A DNA stretch of 64,000 nt from Pelomicrobium methylotrophicum (lineage in GTDB: Bacteria; Pseudomonadota; Gammaproteobacteria; Burkholderiales; UBA6910). Where the stretch lies: positions 124,001-188,000 of the forward strand of contig NZ_VPFL01000002.1 of assembly GCF_008014345.1 (NCBI RefSeq). Reading direction: 5' to 3'. Below, piece by piece: positions 1 to 6,999 of the stretch (the first letter of the stretch is position 1; the number at the start of each line of letters is the position of its first letter). The position numbers were made by a program, and so were the translations under genes. The notes beneath the pieces are model-generated. The model did not search any database. It was not told the origin of the DNA and saw only the letters and a list, made by a program, of their open reading frames with translations.

Positions 1-588
1 CTCGTGGCTCCGGGTGAACGGCGCATACAGCTCCCGCAGGGTCTCGATGGCCCAGGGCGATTCGGCGCCGATGATGACGCGGTCGGGGCGCATGAAGTCG
101 TTGACCGCATCCCCTTCCTTGAGAAATTCGGGGTTGCTCACGACTTCAAAGTCCAACTTTTGTCCGCGGCGATTGAGCTCCGCCTGAATGGTGGCCTTGA
201 CCTTTTCGGCGGTGCCGACCGGGACGGTGGATTTGTCCGCCACGATGCACCGGTGTCGGATCACTCGGCCGAGCTCTTTGGCAACCTCAAGCACGTGACT
301 CAAATCGGCCGAGCCGTCTTCGCCCTGAGGCGTGCCCACGGCGATGAAGTACACCAAGGTGTCATCGACGGCGTCAGCCAGTCGCTCCGTGAAGCGCAGC
401 CGCCCTTCGGCGAGGTTGTTTCTGACCAAAGGCTCGAGCCCGGGCTCGTGGATGGGGATCTCCCCCCGATTCAACGAGTCGATCCTGGCGCCGTTGTTGT
501 CCACGCACACGACTTCATTACCCATCTCGGCAAAACACGCCGCCGTAACCAGCCCCACATAGCCTGCGCCGATGACCGTGAGCTTCAT
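1..588 (-). CDS. ugd: UDP-glucose 6-dehydrogenase, N-terminal part
   Basis: The first 196 codons of a UDP-glucose/GDP-mannose dehydrogenase lie here; the rest runs off the window at base 1. The family oxidises UDP-glucose twice with NAD+ to UDP-glucuronate in the cytoplasm. The ATG at 588 gives MKLTVIGAGYVGLVTA, the Rossmann GxGxxG placed as in the family, then CFAEMGNEVVCVD. Further on are HEPGLEPLV and VGTPQGEDGSADL, both typical of the NAD-binding half. The catalytic cysteine and sugar-binding C-terminal half are outside the window. The next gene on the same strand, 47 bases upstream, is a UDP-glucuronate-epimerase-like gene, so the pair could supply UDP-glucuronate and UDP-galacturonate for surface polysaccharide. 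Confidence 0.93.
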   Translation of the reverse strand, partial: MKLTVIGAGYVGLVTAACFAEMGNEVVCVDNNGARIDSLNRGEIPIHEPGLEPLVRNNLAEGRLRFTERLADAVDDTLVYFIAVGTPQGEDGSADLSHVLEVAKELGRVIRHRCIVADKSTVPVGTAEKVKATIQAELNRRGQKLDFEVVSNPEFLKEGDAVNDFMRPDRVIIGAESPWAIETLRELYAPFTRSHE

Positions 589-635
589 TCTCTGCTTGTT
601 CGGGATGGAGGAAAGGAACGCGTTTTCTTGAAGTG

Positions 636-1643
636 CTATACCCGGTAATAGCTCCGGTACCAGTCCACGAACCGGGCGACGCCAACCTCGATCTCCGTGC
701 CCGGCTTGAACCCGACCGTTTCATGGAGGGCGGTGGTGTCGGCAAACGTCGCGGGCACGTCCCCCGGTTGCATCGGCATGAACTCGATCTCGGCTTTTTT
801 CCCGAGGCACGATTCCAGGACCTCAATGTATCGCATGAGGTCGACCGGCTTGCTGTTGCCGATGTTGTAGATCCGGTAAGGGGCGTAGCTCCTCGCCGGA
901 TTGGGCGCATCGCCCCTCCACGTGGGATCGCCCGAAGGCGGCCGATCGATGATGGCGACGACGCCTTCCACGATGTCGTCGATGTAGGTGAAGTCCCGCC
1001 GCATGCGGCCGTGGTTGAAGACCTGGATCGGTTCGCCACGCAGAATTTTGGAAGTGAACTTGAAAAGCGCCATGTCAGGGCGGCCCCAGGGTCCATAGAC
1101 CGTAAAAAAGCGAAGCCCGGTGCACTTAAGGCCATATAGATGGGCGTAGCTGTGGGCCATCAGCTCGTTCGCTTTTTTGGTCGCTGCATACAAGGACACC
1201 GGGTGATCGACGTTGTCGCGCTCGGAGAACGGGAGTTTGGTGTTGGCGCCGTACACCGAGCTGGAGGAGGCAAAGACGAGGTGCCCCACCCTGCCGTGGC
1301 GGCAGCCCTCGAGCACGTTGGCGAAGCCGACGAGGTTGGCATCGACGTAGGCATAGGGGTTCTCGACCGAGTAGCGCACACCCGCCTGGGCGGCCAAGTG
1401 AAGGACTCCGTCGAAACGGTGGGTGGCAAAGAGTTCCGCCATGCTCGCCCGGTCCGCCACGTCGAGCTTCTGGAAGACGAAGTTCTCGTACGGGCGCAGG
1501 CGCGCGAGGCGGGCTTCCTTCAAAGACACATCGTAGTAGGCGTTGAGGTTGTCGATGCCGTGGACCGAGTCGCCGCGGTCGAGGAGTCGTTTCGCGACTG
1601 CGGCGCCAATAAATCCCGCAGCGCCCGTAATCAGGATATGCAT
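636..1643 (-). CDS. NAD-dependent epimerase, probable UDP-glucuronate 4-epimerase
   Basis: 335-residue extended short-chain dehydrogenase/reductase. The N-terminus [20 protein letters not shown] carries GxxGxxG at residues 7-13. The sugar-nucleotide epimerase active site is seen as SSSVYG near 125-131 and YAATK near 152-156, with the Tyr and Lys in place. The stretch [16 protein letters not shown] after the first strand is characteristic of CapI/UDP-glucuronate 4-epimerases rather than GalE. It lies just upstream of the UDP-glucose dehydrogenase gene on the same strand, whose product would be its substrate, so the two are probably co-transcribed. The start ATG at 1643 has no strong ribosome-binding site. 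Exact sugar specificity is inferred. Confidence 0.88.
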   Translation of the reverse strand: MHILITGAAGFIGAAVAKRLLDRGDSVHGIDNLNAYYDVSLKEARLARLRPYENFVFQKLDVADRASMAELFATHRFDGVLHLAAQAGVRYSVENPYAYVDANLVGFANVLEGCRHGRVGHLVFASSSSVYGANTKLPFSERDNVDHPVSLYAATKKANELMAHSYAHLYGLKCTGLRFFTVYGPWGRPDMALFKFTSKILRGEPIQVFNHGRMRRDFTYIDDIVEGVVAIIDRPPSGDPTWRGDAPNPARSYAPYRIYNIGNSKPVDLMRYIEVLESCLGKKAEIEFMPMQPGDVPATFADTTALHETVGFKPGTEIEVGVARFVDWYRSYYRV

Positions 1644-2084
1644 ATTGGAGAATCGGCTGTCCGAGGGGTGCCGGTGTGAAATGGCCGGGTCCCCGGCTCC
1701 GCCAGTCAGGCCTCCCTTGGTAAAGGCGCGATTTTACCCCATCGTCCGGGCCGATGTGCCTCCTGGTACATGGGCAGCCCGTGGACAGCCGGGGGGAGTC
1801 TTATCCAGATTTATACCGCTCGGTCCGTGGTGAAGGGGGCGCTATCTGTTGTTATTGAGGATCGTAAAGAGGTCTGACACCGGCCGGCATTGTGACCACC
1901 CTCACCCCGGCCCCTCTCCCGCCAGTGGGAGAGAGGGTGCATCGGGTCACAAAACAGGGCTCTCGGCCAGTCGCATCCTTCGTCAGTCACTTATACGAAG
2001 CTCAATACAAGTTGAGGCCGGATCTCCATCGAAAAGCTTCGCGTCGCGCAGCCGCTGGCTGGCGCGATCGAATGAGCGCCGCCT
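1644..2084. other. 441-base intergenic region without a recognised gene
   Basis: No coding frame here resembles a known protein. It holds one REP-like palindrome (1897-1939). Near its right end it holds the words tctccatcgaaaagcttc (2023-2040) and gaaaagcttcgcg (2031-2043), which recur beside other toxin-antitoxin debris at 4019-4036 and 22131-22143. No clear promoter for the leftward epimerase gene was identified. Confidence 0.55.
1897..1939. repeat. REP-like palindromic element
   Basis: A nested hairpin: outer arms CACCCTC (1897-1903) and GAGGGTG (1933-1939), inner arms CTCTCCC (1914-1920) and GGGAGAG (1927-1933) around a six-base loop. The wording is like the short palindromic extragenic repeats often seen between genes in GC-rich proteobacteria. 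It has no T-run, so it is not read as a terminator. Only one copy of this type was found in the window. Confidence 0.5.
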
Positions 2085-2543
2085 TTAGGACTGAGTCAGC
2101 CTCGTCGCGGCCGCAACCAGGGCAGGAACGAAATCATGGCCGGCCTGGAGGGCCGAGGCGAGCACGGCCGGGTCCTCGATATATTCGTGGACCATCTGGT
2201 TTCGCAGCTTGCGCATGTCGAACCATGCCTGGGCGTCGTCGATGAGCCCCAGCCGTTCGGCGCGGTCGAGGTTCTCGATGAAAGTGGCGACCCTTTCCCC
2301 ATGGGCGGCCAGGTAGGCGGGCAGCAGCTTGTCCCCGATCGTGTCCTGGAGTCGGCCAAAACGGGAGACGAAGGCATCCACCCGCTCGCTCAAGGTTTCG
2401 TCTTCCGCGATCTGGCGTGCGCGTTCGATGGTGAACGGCTCGGCAAACAAGCGCCGATCTGTCGCCTGAAGGTGCTTGACTTCCCGCGTGACGATGCGCG
2501 CCAGGGCTTCCAGCCGTGCGGCCGCCCGGGGGTCGAGGATCAC
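2085..2543 (-). CDS. hepT: HepT-type HEPN toxin
   Basis: 152-residue all-helical HEPN protein. The RX4HXY active site of HepT ribonucleases is intact as RNQMVHEY, with Arg about 114, His 119 and Tyr 121. In characterised HepT-MntA systems this RNase is silenced when the antitoxin AMPylates the motif tyrosine. The start ATG at 2543 overlaps the stop of the upstream nucleotidyltransferase gene by four bases (ATGA), the antitoxin-first order usual for the type. Both genes look complete, so the locus may be active. A decayed piece of a very similar gene lies at 4012-4093. Confidence 0.88.
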   Translation of the reverse strand: MILDPRAAARLEALARIVTREVKHLQATDRRLFAEPFTIERARQIAEDETLSERVDAFVSRFGRLQDTIGDKLLPAYLAAHGERVATFIENLDRAERLGLIDDAQAWFDMRKLRNQMVHEYIEDPAVLASALQAGHDFVPALVAAATRLTQS

Positions 2544-2839
2544 AGGAGGGTCCCCTCTCGGCGAGCCACGTCGTGGATGGGAAGCCTCAAGAGATTGGGT
2601 GCAGCCAACACCACGTCGACTTTCCGACCTCCCATCATGCGGCTCACGCGCCCCGCGATGCGCGCCGCTAGCACGGCGGGCGACTGCACGGCATAAGGCA
2701 CTTCGACCAAGAGGTCCACGTCCCCCCCTTTGGCTGCGTCATCCAACCGGGACCCGAAAAGGCGCACCGTGGCGTCCGCCCCGGCCTGCTCCCGGACGAT
2801 GGTCTTGATGGCTTGGATTTGTTGGGCGGTCAAGCGCAC
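2540..2839 (-). CDS. mntA: MntA-type minimal nucleotidyltransferase antitoxin
   Basis: 99-residue minimal nucleotidyltransferase from a GTG start at 2839. The catalytic signature is complete: FGS at 28-30, then GGDVDLLVEV with the two Asp at 40 and 42. MntA proteins AMPylate their partner HepT and so neutralise it. The gene precedes hepT with a four-base ATGA overlap, so translation is probably coupled. The last third (KVDVVLAAPNLL) fits the third acidic strand of the fold. No operator was recognised upstream. Confidence 0.87.
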   Translation of the reverse strand: MRLTAQQIQAIKTIVREQAGADATVRLFGSRLDDAAKGGDVDLLVEVPYAVQSPAVLAARIAGRVSRMMGGRKVDVVLAAPNLLRLPIHDVARREGTLL

Positions 2840-3099
2840 GGCTGAGGCAAAAGCGGGAAATCCAATTGAAATTTTACGCCAGGGAGACGGGCACGATCAT
2901 GGGTGTGCTTCTCGCTTTGCGTGGCGGCAAGCCAGTGGGCTTCAGGCTGGAAGCGCAATTTCGCGGCGTTTGCCATCCGTCTCCCAAATTACGTGGCCCT
3001 GGTATTCCGGGTGGTTGGCATCGTTTCCAGAAGCCCCCTTTCCTTGGCACACTCTGGGAACCGGCGTGGCGTCAGGCAAATGGATTCTGAATCTGTACG

Positions 3100-3219
3100 C
3101 CCTTCGATAAGCTGACCGTGGCTGAGGTCTTCCGTCAGGATCCGCTCTGCTCCCCCGCGGACCGCCGCCGCGACGATCATGGCACCCCAGAATCCGATCC
3201 GATGGCGCTCTTCGATAAC
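3100..3219 (-). pseudogene. Fragment of a VapC-like PIN-domain toxin
   Basis: About 40 codons read EERHRIGFWGAMIVAAAV then TEDLSHGQLIEG. This matches the C-terminal third of a PIN ribonuclease and resembles the same part of the intact VapC next door (GFSVYDALIVAAALES, TEDLQDGQVID). The third catalytic aspartate, the D of YDALIV in the neighbour, is glycine here (FWGAMIV). No N-terminal half with the first Asp and Glu is found upstream in frame, and the frame runs on into unrelated sequence. It is a dead remnant on the opposite strand to the intact vapBC pair. Confidence 0.75.
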
Positions 3220-3299
3220 AGCCATCTTAGCCCGAAATTCTCCTGCCGGCACCGCCTTCCCTCGCCCGTTGGCAATCGGATGGCGGCACGGTTCGTTTG

Positions 3300-3323
3300 G
3301 ATATACAATGTGATATGTATATC
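3300..3323. promoter_or_regulatory. Probable VapB(C) operator palindrome
   Basis: A perfect inverted repeat GATATACA - 8 bases - TGTATATC lies 19 bases before the vapB start. It is an AT-rich island in GC-rich surroundings and overlaps the region where a promoter is expected. AbrB-type VapB antitoxins autorepress by binding such palindromes. The ribosome-binding site GGAGG (3333-3337) lies between it and the ATG. Confidence 0.7.
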
Positions 3324-3342
3324 TATCAACTCGGAGGGCATC

Positions 3343-3576
3343 ATGCAAGTCTCTAGATGGGGGAACAGTCTAGCGGTCCGGCTGCCCGCGTCGGTGGTCG
3401 AGGCGCTTGGGCTCAAGGAAGGCGACGACATCGAGATCCACGTGGCCGGGCGTCGCGCGTTCGAGATCACGAAGAAGCCCGGTGCGCGGGAGGTGCTTGC
3501 CCGGCTGAGAAAATTCCGAGGACGGCTGCCCGCCGACTTCCGCTTCGACCGGCTGGAAGCGAATGAGCGCCGCTGA
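3343..3576 (+). CDS. vapB: VapB-type antitoxin, AbrB/MazE fold
   Basis: 77 residues. The N-terminal half, MQVSRWGNSLAVRLPASVVE then LGLKEGDDIEI, is a SpoVT/AbrB swapped-hairpin DNA-binding domain; the charged C-terminal tail is the expected toxin-binding segment. The ATG at 3343 is chosen because GGAGG at 3333-3337 is well placed and the AbrB domain begins there; a longer frame upstream would read through the operator. Its end overlaps vapC by 14 bases, so translation is coupled. VapB binds VapC and represses its own operon, probably through the palindrome at 3300-3323. Confidence 0.88.
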   Translation: MQVSRWGNSLAVRLPASVVEALGLKEGDDIEIHVAGRRAFEITKKPGAREVLARLRKFRGRLPADFRFDRLEANERR

Positions 3577-3970
3577 GCGCTTCCTCGACACGAACGTTCT
3601 TCTGTATCTCCTCTCTGCCGATTCGGCGAAAGCCGACTGGGCCGAGGAGGCCCTCGCCGCGGGCGCGACCATCAGCGTTCAGGTTCTGAATGAATTCGCG
3701 GCAGTGGCCGTGCGCAAGCTCGGGATGACGCTGTCCGAGGTACGCGAAGCGCTTCAGGCGATCACCGCCGTATGCACGGTCGCGCCGCTCACCTTGCGGG
3801 TTCACGAGCGGGGCTTGCAGATCGCCGAGCGCCACGGGTTTTCGGTGTACGATGCGCTCATCGTCGCCGCTGCGCTCGAGTCGGGCTGTTCGACGCTCTA
3901 TACCGAGGACTTGCAGGATGGTCAGGTGATCGACCAGGCACTCACCATCCGGAACCCGTTTCGGCGTTGA
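3563..3970 (+). CDS. vapC: VapC-type PIN-domain ribonuclease toxin
   Basis: 135-residue PIN protein. The acidic active site is complete: Asp in FLDTNVLLYL near residue 9, Glu in NEFAA near 44, Asp in YDALIVAAAL near 97 and Asp in TEDLQDG near 115. Length is normal for VapC. These toxins are Mg-dependent endoribonucleases, usually of tRNA or rRNA, held inactive by VapB. The gene overlaps vapB by 14 bases. It is the only intact PIN toxin in the window, while several PIN remnants lie nearby. Confidence 0.9.
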   Translation: MSAAERFLDTNVLLYLLSADSAKADWAEEALAAGATISVQVLNEFAAVAVRKLGMTLSEVREALQAITAVCTVAPLTLRVHERGLQIAERHGFSVYDALIVAAALESGCSTLYTEDLQDGQVIDQALTIRNPFRR

Positions 3971-4011
3971 CGACGCTCGTCTTTTCTTTGGCTTTCGAAG
4001 GGTGAAGCGCA

Positions 4012-4093
4012 AGCCTGCTCTCCATCGAAAAGCTTCACGTGGGCGGAGGCGAGCACGGCCGGGTCCTCGATGGATTCGTCGGCCATCTGGCTC
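4012..4093 (-). pseudogene. Relic of a HepT gene tail fused to flanking sequence
   Basis: Read leftward, this stretch encodes ESQMADESIEDPAVLASA followed by HVKLFDGE. The first part matches RNQMVHEYIEDPAVLASA around the active site of the intact HepT at 2085-2543. The DNA word gaggcgagcacggccgggtc is shared exactly at about 2155 and 4047. The second part matches the DNA beyond the end of that hepT (tctccatcgaaaagcttc at 2023-2040 and 4019-4036). It is therefore a second copy of the hepT 3' region with an internal deletion, and with the catalytic Arg, His and Tyr all changed. It abuts the stop codon of rfbC. Confidence 0.75.
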
Positions 4094-4642
4094 TCAATCA
4101 AAAATCTCCGCGTCCTTGAGCCGCACGCCGGCGCGGTCTTTCGGCGACAGGATGGGTTCGCCCTCGAGGGGCCAGCGGATGCCGATTTCAGGGTCGTTCC
4201 ACACGATCGTGCGCTCGTGCTGGGGGGCGTAGTAGTCGGTGGTCTTGTAGAGGAAGTCGGCGTATTGGGACAGGACCAGAAAAGCGTGCCCGAAGCCGGG
4301 CGGGATCCAGGCGATGCGCCTGTTTTCGGCCGAGAGGCGGAAGCCCGTCCATTTCCCGAAGGTGGGCGAGCGGCGCCGCAGGTCCACCGCCACGTCGAAG
4401 ACTTCCCCGGCCACCACGCGCACCAGCTTTCCCTGGGCTTTGGGCGGGAGTTGGTAGTGCAGCCCCCGCAGCACGTTCCTGACCGAACGCGAGTGGTTGT
4501 CCTGCACGAAGGTGGGGTGGAGGCCGGTCGCTTCCTGAAACGCGCGCTGGTTGAAGCTCTCGAAGAAAAAGCCGCGCTCGTCCTCGAATACTTTGGGCTC
4601 AAAAAGGAGGACCTCGGGGATTTCGGTGGGGAGGATTTTCAT
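4094..4642 (-). CDS. rfbC: dTDP-4-dehydrorhamnose 3,5-epimerase
   Basis: 182-residue RmlC-type cupin, the usual length. It converts dTDP-4-keto-6-deoxyglucose to the 4-keto-rhamnose form in dTDP-L-rhamnose synthesis. Diagnostic parts are EVLLFEPKVFEDERGFFFES near 10-29, the catalytic-histidine strand NVLRGLHYQ near 56-64, and WIPPGFGHAFLVLS near 112-125. It lies on the same strand as rfbB and rfbA but is cut off from them by about 2.5 kb of toxin-antitoxin genes and relics. rfbD, the last enzyme of the pathway, is not in the window. Confidence 0.95.
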   Translation of the reverse strand: MKILPTEIPEVLLFEPKVFEDERGFFFESFNQRAFQEATGLHPTFVQDNHSRSVRNVLRGLHYQLPPKAQGKLVRVVAGEVFDVAVDLRRRSPTFGKWTGFRLSAENRRIAWIPPGFGHAFLVLSQYADFLYKTTDYYAPQHERTIVWNDPEIGIRWPLEGEPILSPKDRAGVRLKDAEIFD

Positions 4643-4755
4643 CGGGACACACGCTTATTCAGGAAACAGCGGGCAGCGAAGGCCGTTGCTGTTTTTTTGG
4701 CAAGCGCGCCAGCTTTGGCTGTGCGTTTGCTCTCGATTCGCTTCGCACAACGCTG

Positions 4756-5161
4756 TCAAACGAGGCGAACGACCGCCGCACAAAACGCGCGCAAATCGGC
4801 CAGATTTTCCTGCAGCACATGGCAAACGCAGCTGTAGTCAACTTTCCGGCACATATGCACCAGTAGATTCCTGAAGCTGGCCATGCGCTTTAGCCGCTCC
4901 GCGAGCTATACCGCAACGATGCCGGCCTCGTGAAGCTGTCGAAAGCATTCCACATATTCTATGCAGGTTTCTCAAAGAAATGCGATAGCAGAGCGCTATG
5001 GCGGCCTCTATGGCCGCGAGTAACCGGTAACAGGCGATGTCCAGCGTGTCCTCGTCCGCGAGAAATTGCTCTCGCATGCTCGTCTTGATGCGTTCAAGGC
5101 ACTTGACCGATTCTTCAATCTCGCCACGGCGCGGGCGGACAAGATCGGCGTTCATGGTCAC
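4756..5161 (-). pseudogene. Decayed HepT-type HEPN toxin gene
   Basis: The first about 62 codons (MTMNADLVRPRRGEIEESVK to EAAIALCYRIS) are a good HepT N-terminus. The frame then breaks near 4970-4990, and the rest continues in another frame as EYVECFRQLHEAGI, an in-frame TAG, then LAERLKRMASFRNLLVHMC and ENLADLRAFCAAVVRLV to a TGA at 4756-4758. The RX4HXY motif reads RNLLVHMC, with the key tyrosine changed to cysteine. One frameshift, one nonsense codon and a lost AMPylation target make this a dead gene. A GTG start (5161) or ATG (5155) overlaps the end of a matching antitoxin relic. Confidence 0.82.
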
Positions 5162-5245
5162 GGTGCGAACGCCTCTTTAGTCGCGGCTCGTATGACCAGT
5201 GCGATGTCCAAGTAGCGCAGGACCACGCGCTCGAAGCGCCCTGTT
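5158..5245 (-). pseudogene. C-terminal remnant of an MntA-type antitoxin
   Basis: Read leftward, the last codons are RFERVVLRYLDIALVIR then AATKEAFAP and a TGA at 5158-5160. This is the normal ending of MntA nucleotidyltransferases and is joined directly to the start of the decayed hepT, as in an intact pair. A stop codon lies upstream in the same frame near 5245, and the GSx9DxD catalytic part is gone. It is the remains of the partner of the hepT relic at 4756-5161. Confidence 0.65.
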
Positions 5246-5307
5246 TAGCGACGCGCTGATGCGCGCCCTGCCGTAAGGGATACCGGGTCTTGCGCGGCAC
5301 AAAGCGT

Positions 5308-5748
5308 TCAGCCTGGGAGCCGATCCAGGAAACCGCGCACGTATTCGGCATACCGATGGTAATCCTGAAGGCACGACTTGATCGACGCGTGGACGATTTT
5401 CCGGTCCGCGTCATTGTAGTCGTGCACCAGAATGTTGCGAAGCCCGGCGCTGCGTGCGATCCGGTCTGCGAATTCCTGCGGATAGACGTCCAAGCCAGCG
5501 AGGAGCAGAAACGTGTCGCGGTAGGTAAGACGGGTCGACCGGCCCTCGCCGGTCCCGAGCTCGCTGATGAGATGCTCGTTAATATCGATAGCACGCATGA
5601 TGACCCGCTCGAGAAGCCGCTCGACAGCCGCCAGCTTGATGGCATCGCCCGTGAGCGACGCCAACGTTTCGTCCTTGAACTTGACCAGTCGCTCCAGGTC
5701 CTCGGCGATCAGTTGAAGCTTGCGGAGGACGAACTCACGCCGAACCAT
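5308..5748 (-). CDS. hepT: HepT-type HEPN toxin
   Basis: 146-residue HEPN protein with the complete RX4HXY motif RNILVHDY (Arg about 104, His 109, Tyr 111). HepT toxins are RNases inactivated by AMPylation of this tyrosine. It overlaps the upstream nucleotidyltransferase gene by 14 bases, antitoxin first. The sequence differs widely from the HepT at 2085-2543, so the two pairs are separate acquisitions rather than a recent duplication. Its stop (5308-5310) is followed at once by the debris of another mntA-hepT pair. Confidence 0.86.
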   Translation of the reverse strand: MVRREFVLRKLQLIAEDLERLVKFKDETLASLTGDAIKLAAVERLLERVIMRAIDINEHLISELGTGEGRSTRLTYRDTFLLLAGLDVYPQEFADRIARSAGLRNILVHDYNDADRKIVHASIKSCLQDYHRYAEYVRGFLDRLPG

Positions 5749-6217
5749 AGAGCTTCTCTTTCATTCGGGCCATCTTTTTGCGGTAAAGCAGATCCTCCAA
5801 CGCGAACAGGTCCGACGAGTCTACGAAATCGCGATAGGCATAGGCGCGGTACTCGTAGAACGAATCCGGATCGCCCCTGAGCAAGATCCCCTGGTGCATG
5901 ATCTCTTGCCGCAACAACGGGTCGGCATCCTCCAGGCGGACCAGGTCCATGGAATAGCGCTGGAATGCCTCCGCCAGGTCGGTGTAACAGTCCAGGAATT
6001 CTTCCGCCCGGCAGCCGAGAACCGCGATGTCCAGGTCGCTCTCGGGTCCCGCGCGGTGCTTCGCGTGCGACCCGTAAAGCACGACCAGGCGCAGCCCGTA
6101 GCGCTGCGCAACATCCGCTAGCCGTTCTGGGTCGTATTCGGGCATGGGCTGGTCTCGCGCGGGAACGCTCATGGATGGCTCAGGCATCGTCGCACGTGGT
6201 GTCAGGGGCGATGGCAA
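5735..6217 (-). CDS. mntA: MntA-type nucleotidyltransferase antitoxin
   Basis: Nucleotidyltransferase with a complete catalytic signature: YGS at 48-50 and ESDLDIAV with Asp 61 and 63. It would AMPylate and silence the HepT that follows with a 14-base overlap. The frame as given has 160 codons, but several internal Met codons (at 6187, 6172 and 6145) are candidate starts. MPEYDPERLADVAQRYGLRL from 6145 is the natural family N-terminus, and no candidate has a clear ribosome-binding site. The first codons overlap, in another frame, the relic start of a DUF433 gene (6182-6230). The locus may therefore use a promoter inherited from a displaced DUF433 module. Confidence 0.82.
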   Translation of the reverse strand: MPSPLTPRATMPEPSMSVPARDQPMPEYDPERLADVAQRYGLRLVVLYGSHAKHRAGPESDLDIAVLGCRAEEFLDCYTDLAEAFQRYSMDLVRLEDADPLLRQEIMHQGILLRGDPDSFYEYRAYAYRDFVDSSDLFALEDLLYRKKMARMKEKLYGSA

Positions 6218-6376
6218 GTCGGTCGACCATCGGTAGCCCTCGTACTGAACGCTAAGATTATGCCACGCAAGGCATTTTCAGGAAACGCGGGATGCCGTCC
6301 GTGGGAGAGGGCGGCGCATTGAAGGAATGCGCGAGGACGTGCAGACGCTGAGGGGCGGTGCGCTCAAGCGCACCCT
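6182..6376 (-). repeat. Direct repeat copy A: DUF433 promoter plus relic DUF433 start
   Basis: From 6221 to 6376 this aligns over its whole length, in the same orientation, with 6990-7146 (copy B). Shared landmarks are ggtcga-catcggt, gattatgccacg, caggaaacgc, cattgaa, gcagacgc and the palindrome GGTGCGCT-2-AGCGCACC (6357-6374). On the minus strand it carries an extended -10 TGGCATAAT (6257-6265). It also carries an ATG (6230) followed by MVDRLAIAPDTTCDDA and a stop, like the MFDRITFDPN start of the DUF433 gene in copy B. It is what remains of a second DUF433 module, now upstream of mntA. Confidence 0.72.
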
Positions 6377-6400
6377 ACGGGAACTGCGCTGAAATGGTCG

Positions 6401-6783
6401 TTACCGCTTTGCCCCAATGGGTAGGGGGCGAATGCGGTGGCGGGCGTCCTCGACGATGACGACCGCGCCTTGTCGTAGCGCCTCCGTGGAGTCCGACAGC
6501 ACGGACGATAGCCGCTCGATCAGCTGGGGTTGCCGGGGATTATGCAAGCGAAAAACGATGACGCTTGCCTTTCTTCCGCGTGTCAGGGCACCGATTTCGC
6601 CAAAGTCCAAATCATGGGTGACGACGACCCTCCCTTCCGCGATGGCTTTTGCAAATATTTCTTCGTCTGGCAGCCTTTGCAGGTCCTCGTCGCGCAAGTG
6701 CCTGGCGTCAAACCCTTGCTCGCGCAGCCAGCGCGCAGTCTCACGTCTACACAAGCGTCAACGAGAAACTGCAACGATGGCAT
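6401..6783 (-). pseudogene. DUF5615 PIN-like toxin gene with a frameshift near its start
   Basis: Most of the coding sequence is a DUF5615 (Mut7-C-like PIN) protein: TARWLREQGFDARHLRDEDL, IVVTHDLDFGEI-type core, and an end at 6401. The family N-terminus with the first catalytic aspartate, MPSLQFLVDACVDV, is present but in a different frame, starting at an ATG (6783) that abuts the stop of the upstream DUF433 gene. One base appears missing around 6735-6745. Starting instead at the in-frame TTG (6754) would give 117 residues but lose that aspartate. DUF433-DUF5615 pairs are regarded as toxin-antitoxin modules. A real frameshift or a sequencing error would look the same. Confidence 0.75.
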
Positions 6784-6999
6784 TCAGGGGACGTGAACTT
6801 GCTTTTCCGTAAGCCAGGCGGCGTACTCGATGGCCTGCTGGATGTCTTCGCGAGCGAGATCTGGATAACCCTCCAGGATCTCCTCAAACGTTGCACCATG
6901 AGCGATTGCGCGCACGATGACCGACACAGGAATGCGCATGCCGCGAATGCAAGCGCGGCCGCCCATGATGTTGGGGTCGAAGGTAATGCGGTCGAACAT
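6784..6999 (-). CDS. DUF433 antitoxin-like protein
   Basis: 71-residue DUF433 protein. Typical features are the start MFDRITFDPNIMGGRACIRG, then MRIPVSVIVRAIAHG and a helical tail, EDIQQAIEYAAWL. The family has a winged-helix-like DNA-binding fold and acts with DUF5615 proteins as predicted antitoxin and repressor. Its TGA is directly followed by the ATG of the DUF5615 gene. Upstream is the repeat with the extended -10 TGGCATAAT (minus strand, 7026-7034), probably its promoter. The gene itself looks intact, so the antitoxin may persist while the toxin has decayed. Confidence 0.85.
   Translation of the reverse strand: MFDRITFDPNIMGGRACIRGMRIPVSVIVRAIAHGATFEEILEGYPDLAREDIQQAIEYAAWLTEKQVHVP

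Larger units (their letters stand above)
2840..3342. other. 503-base region: PIN relic, vapBC promoter/operator, otherwise no gene
   Basis: Between mntA (leftward) and vapB (rightward) there is no complete gene. The recognisable content is a leftward PIN-domain fragment (3100-3219) and the AT-rich operator palindrome just before vapB (3300-3323). Short open frames on the plus strand around 2866-3110 have no recognisable protein character and no plausible ribosome-binding site, and are not called. Confidence 0.6.

Noticed and set aside
2866-3115. Short plus-strand open frames between mntA and vapB
   Set aside because: No ribosome-binding site, no recognisable protein character, and three overlapping frames are open to a similar degree.
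2067-3572. Shared 14-base word cgaatgagcgccgc at 2067 and 3559 (around the vapC start)
   Set aside because: Only this word matches; the flanks differ at once, so a vapC start relic near 2067 is not supported.
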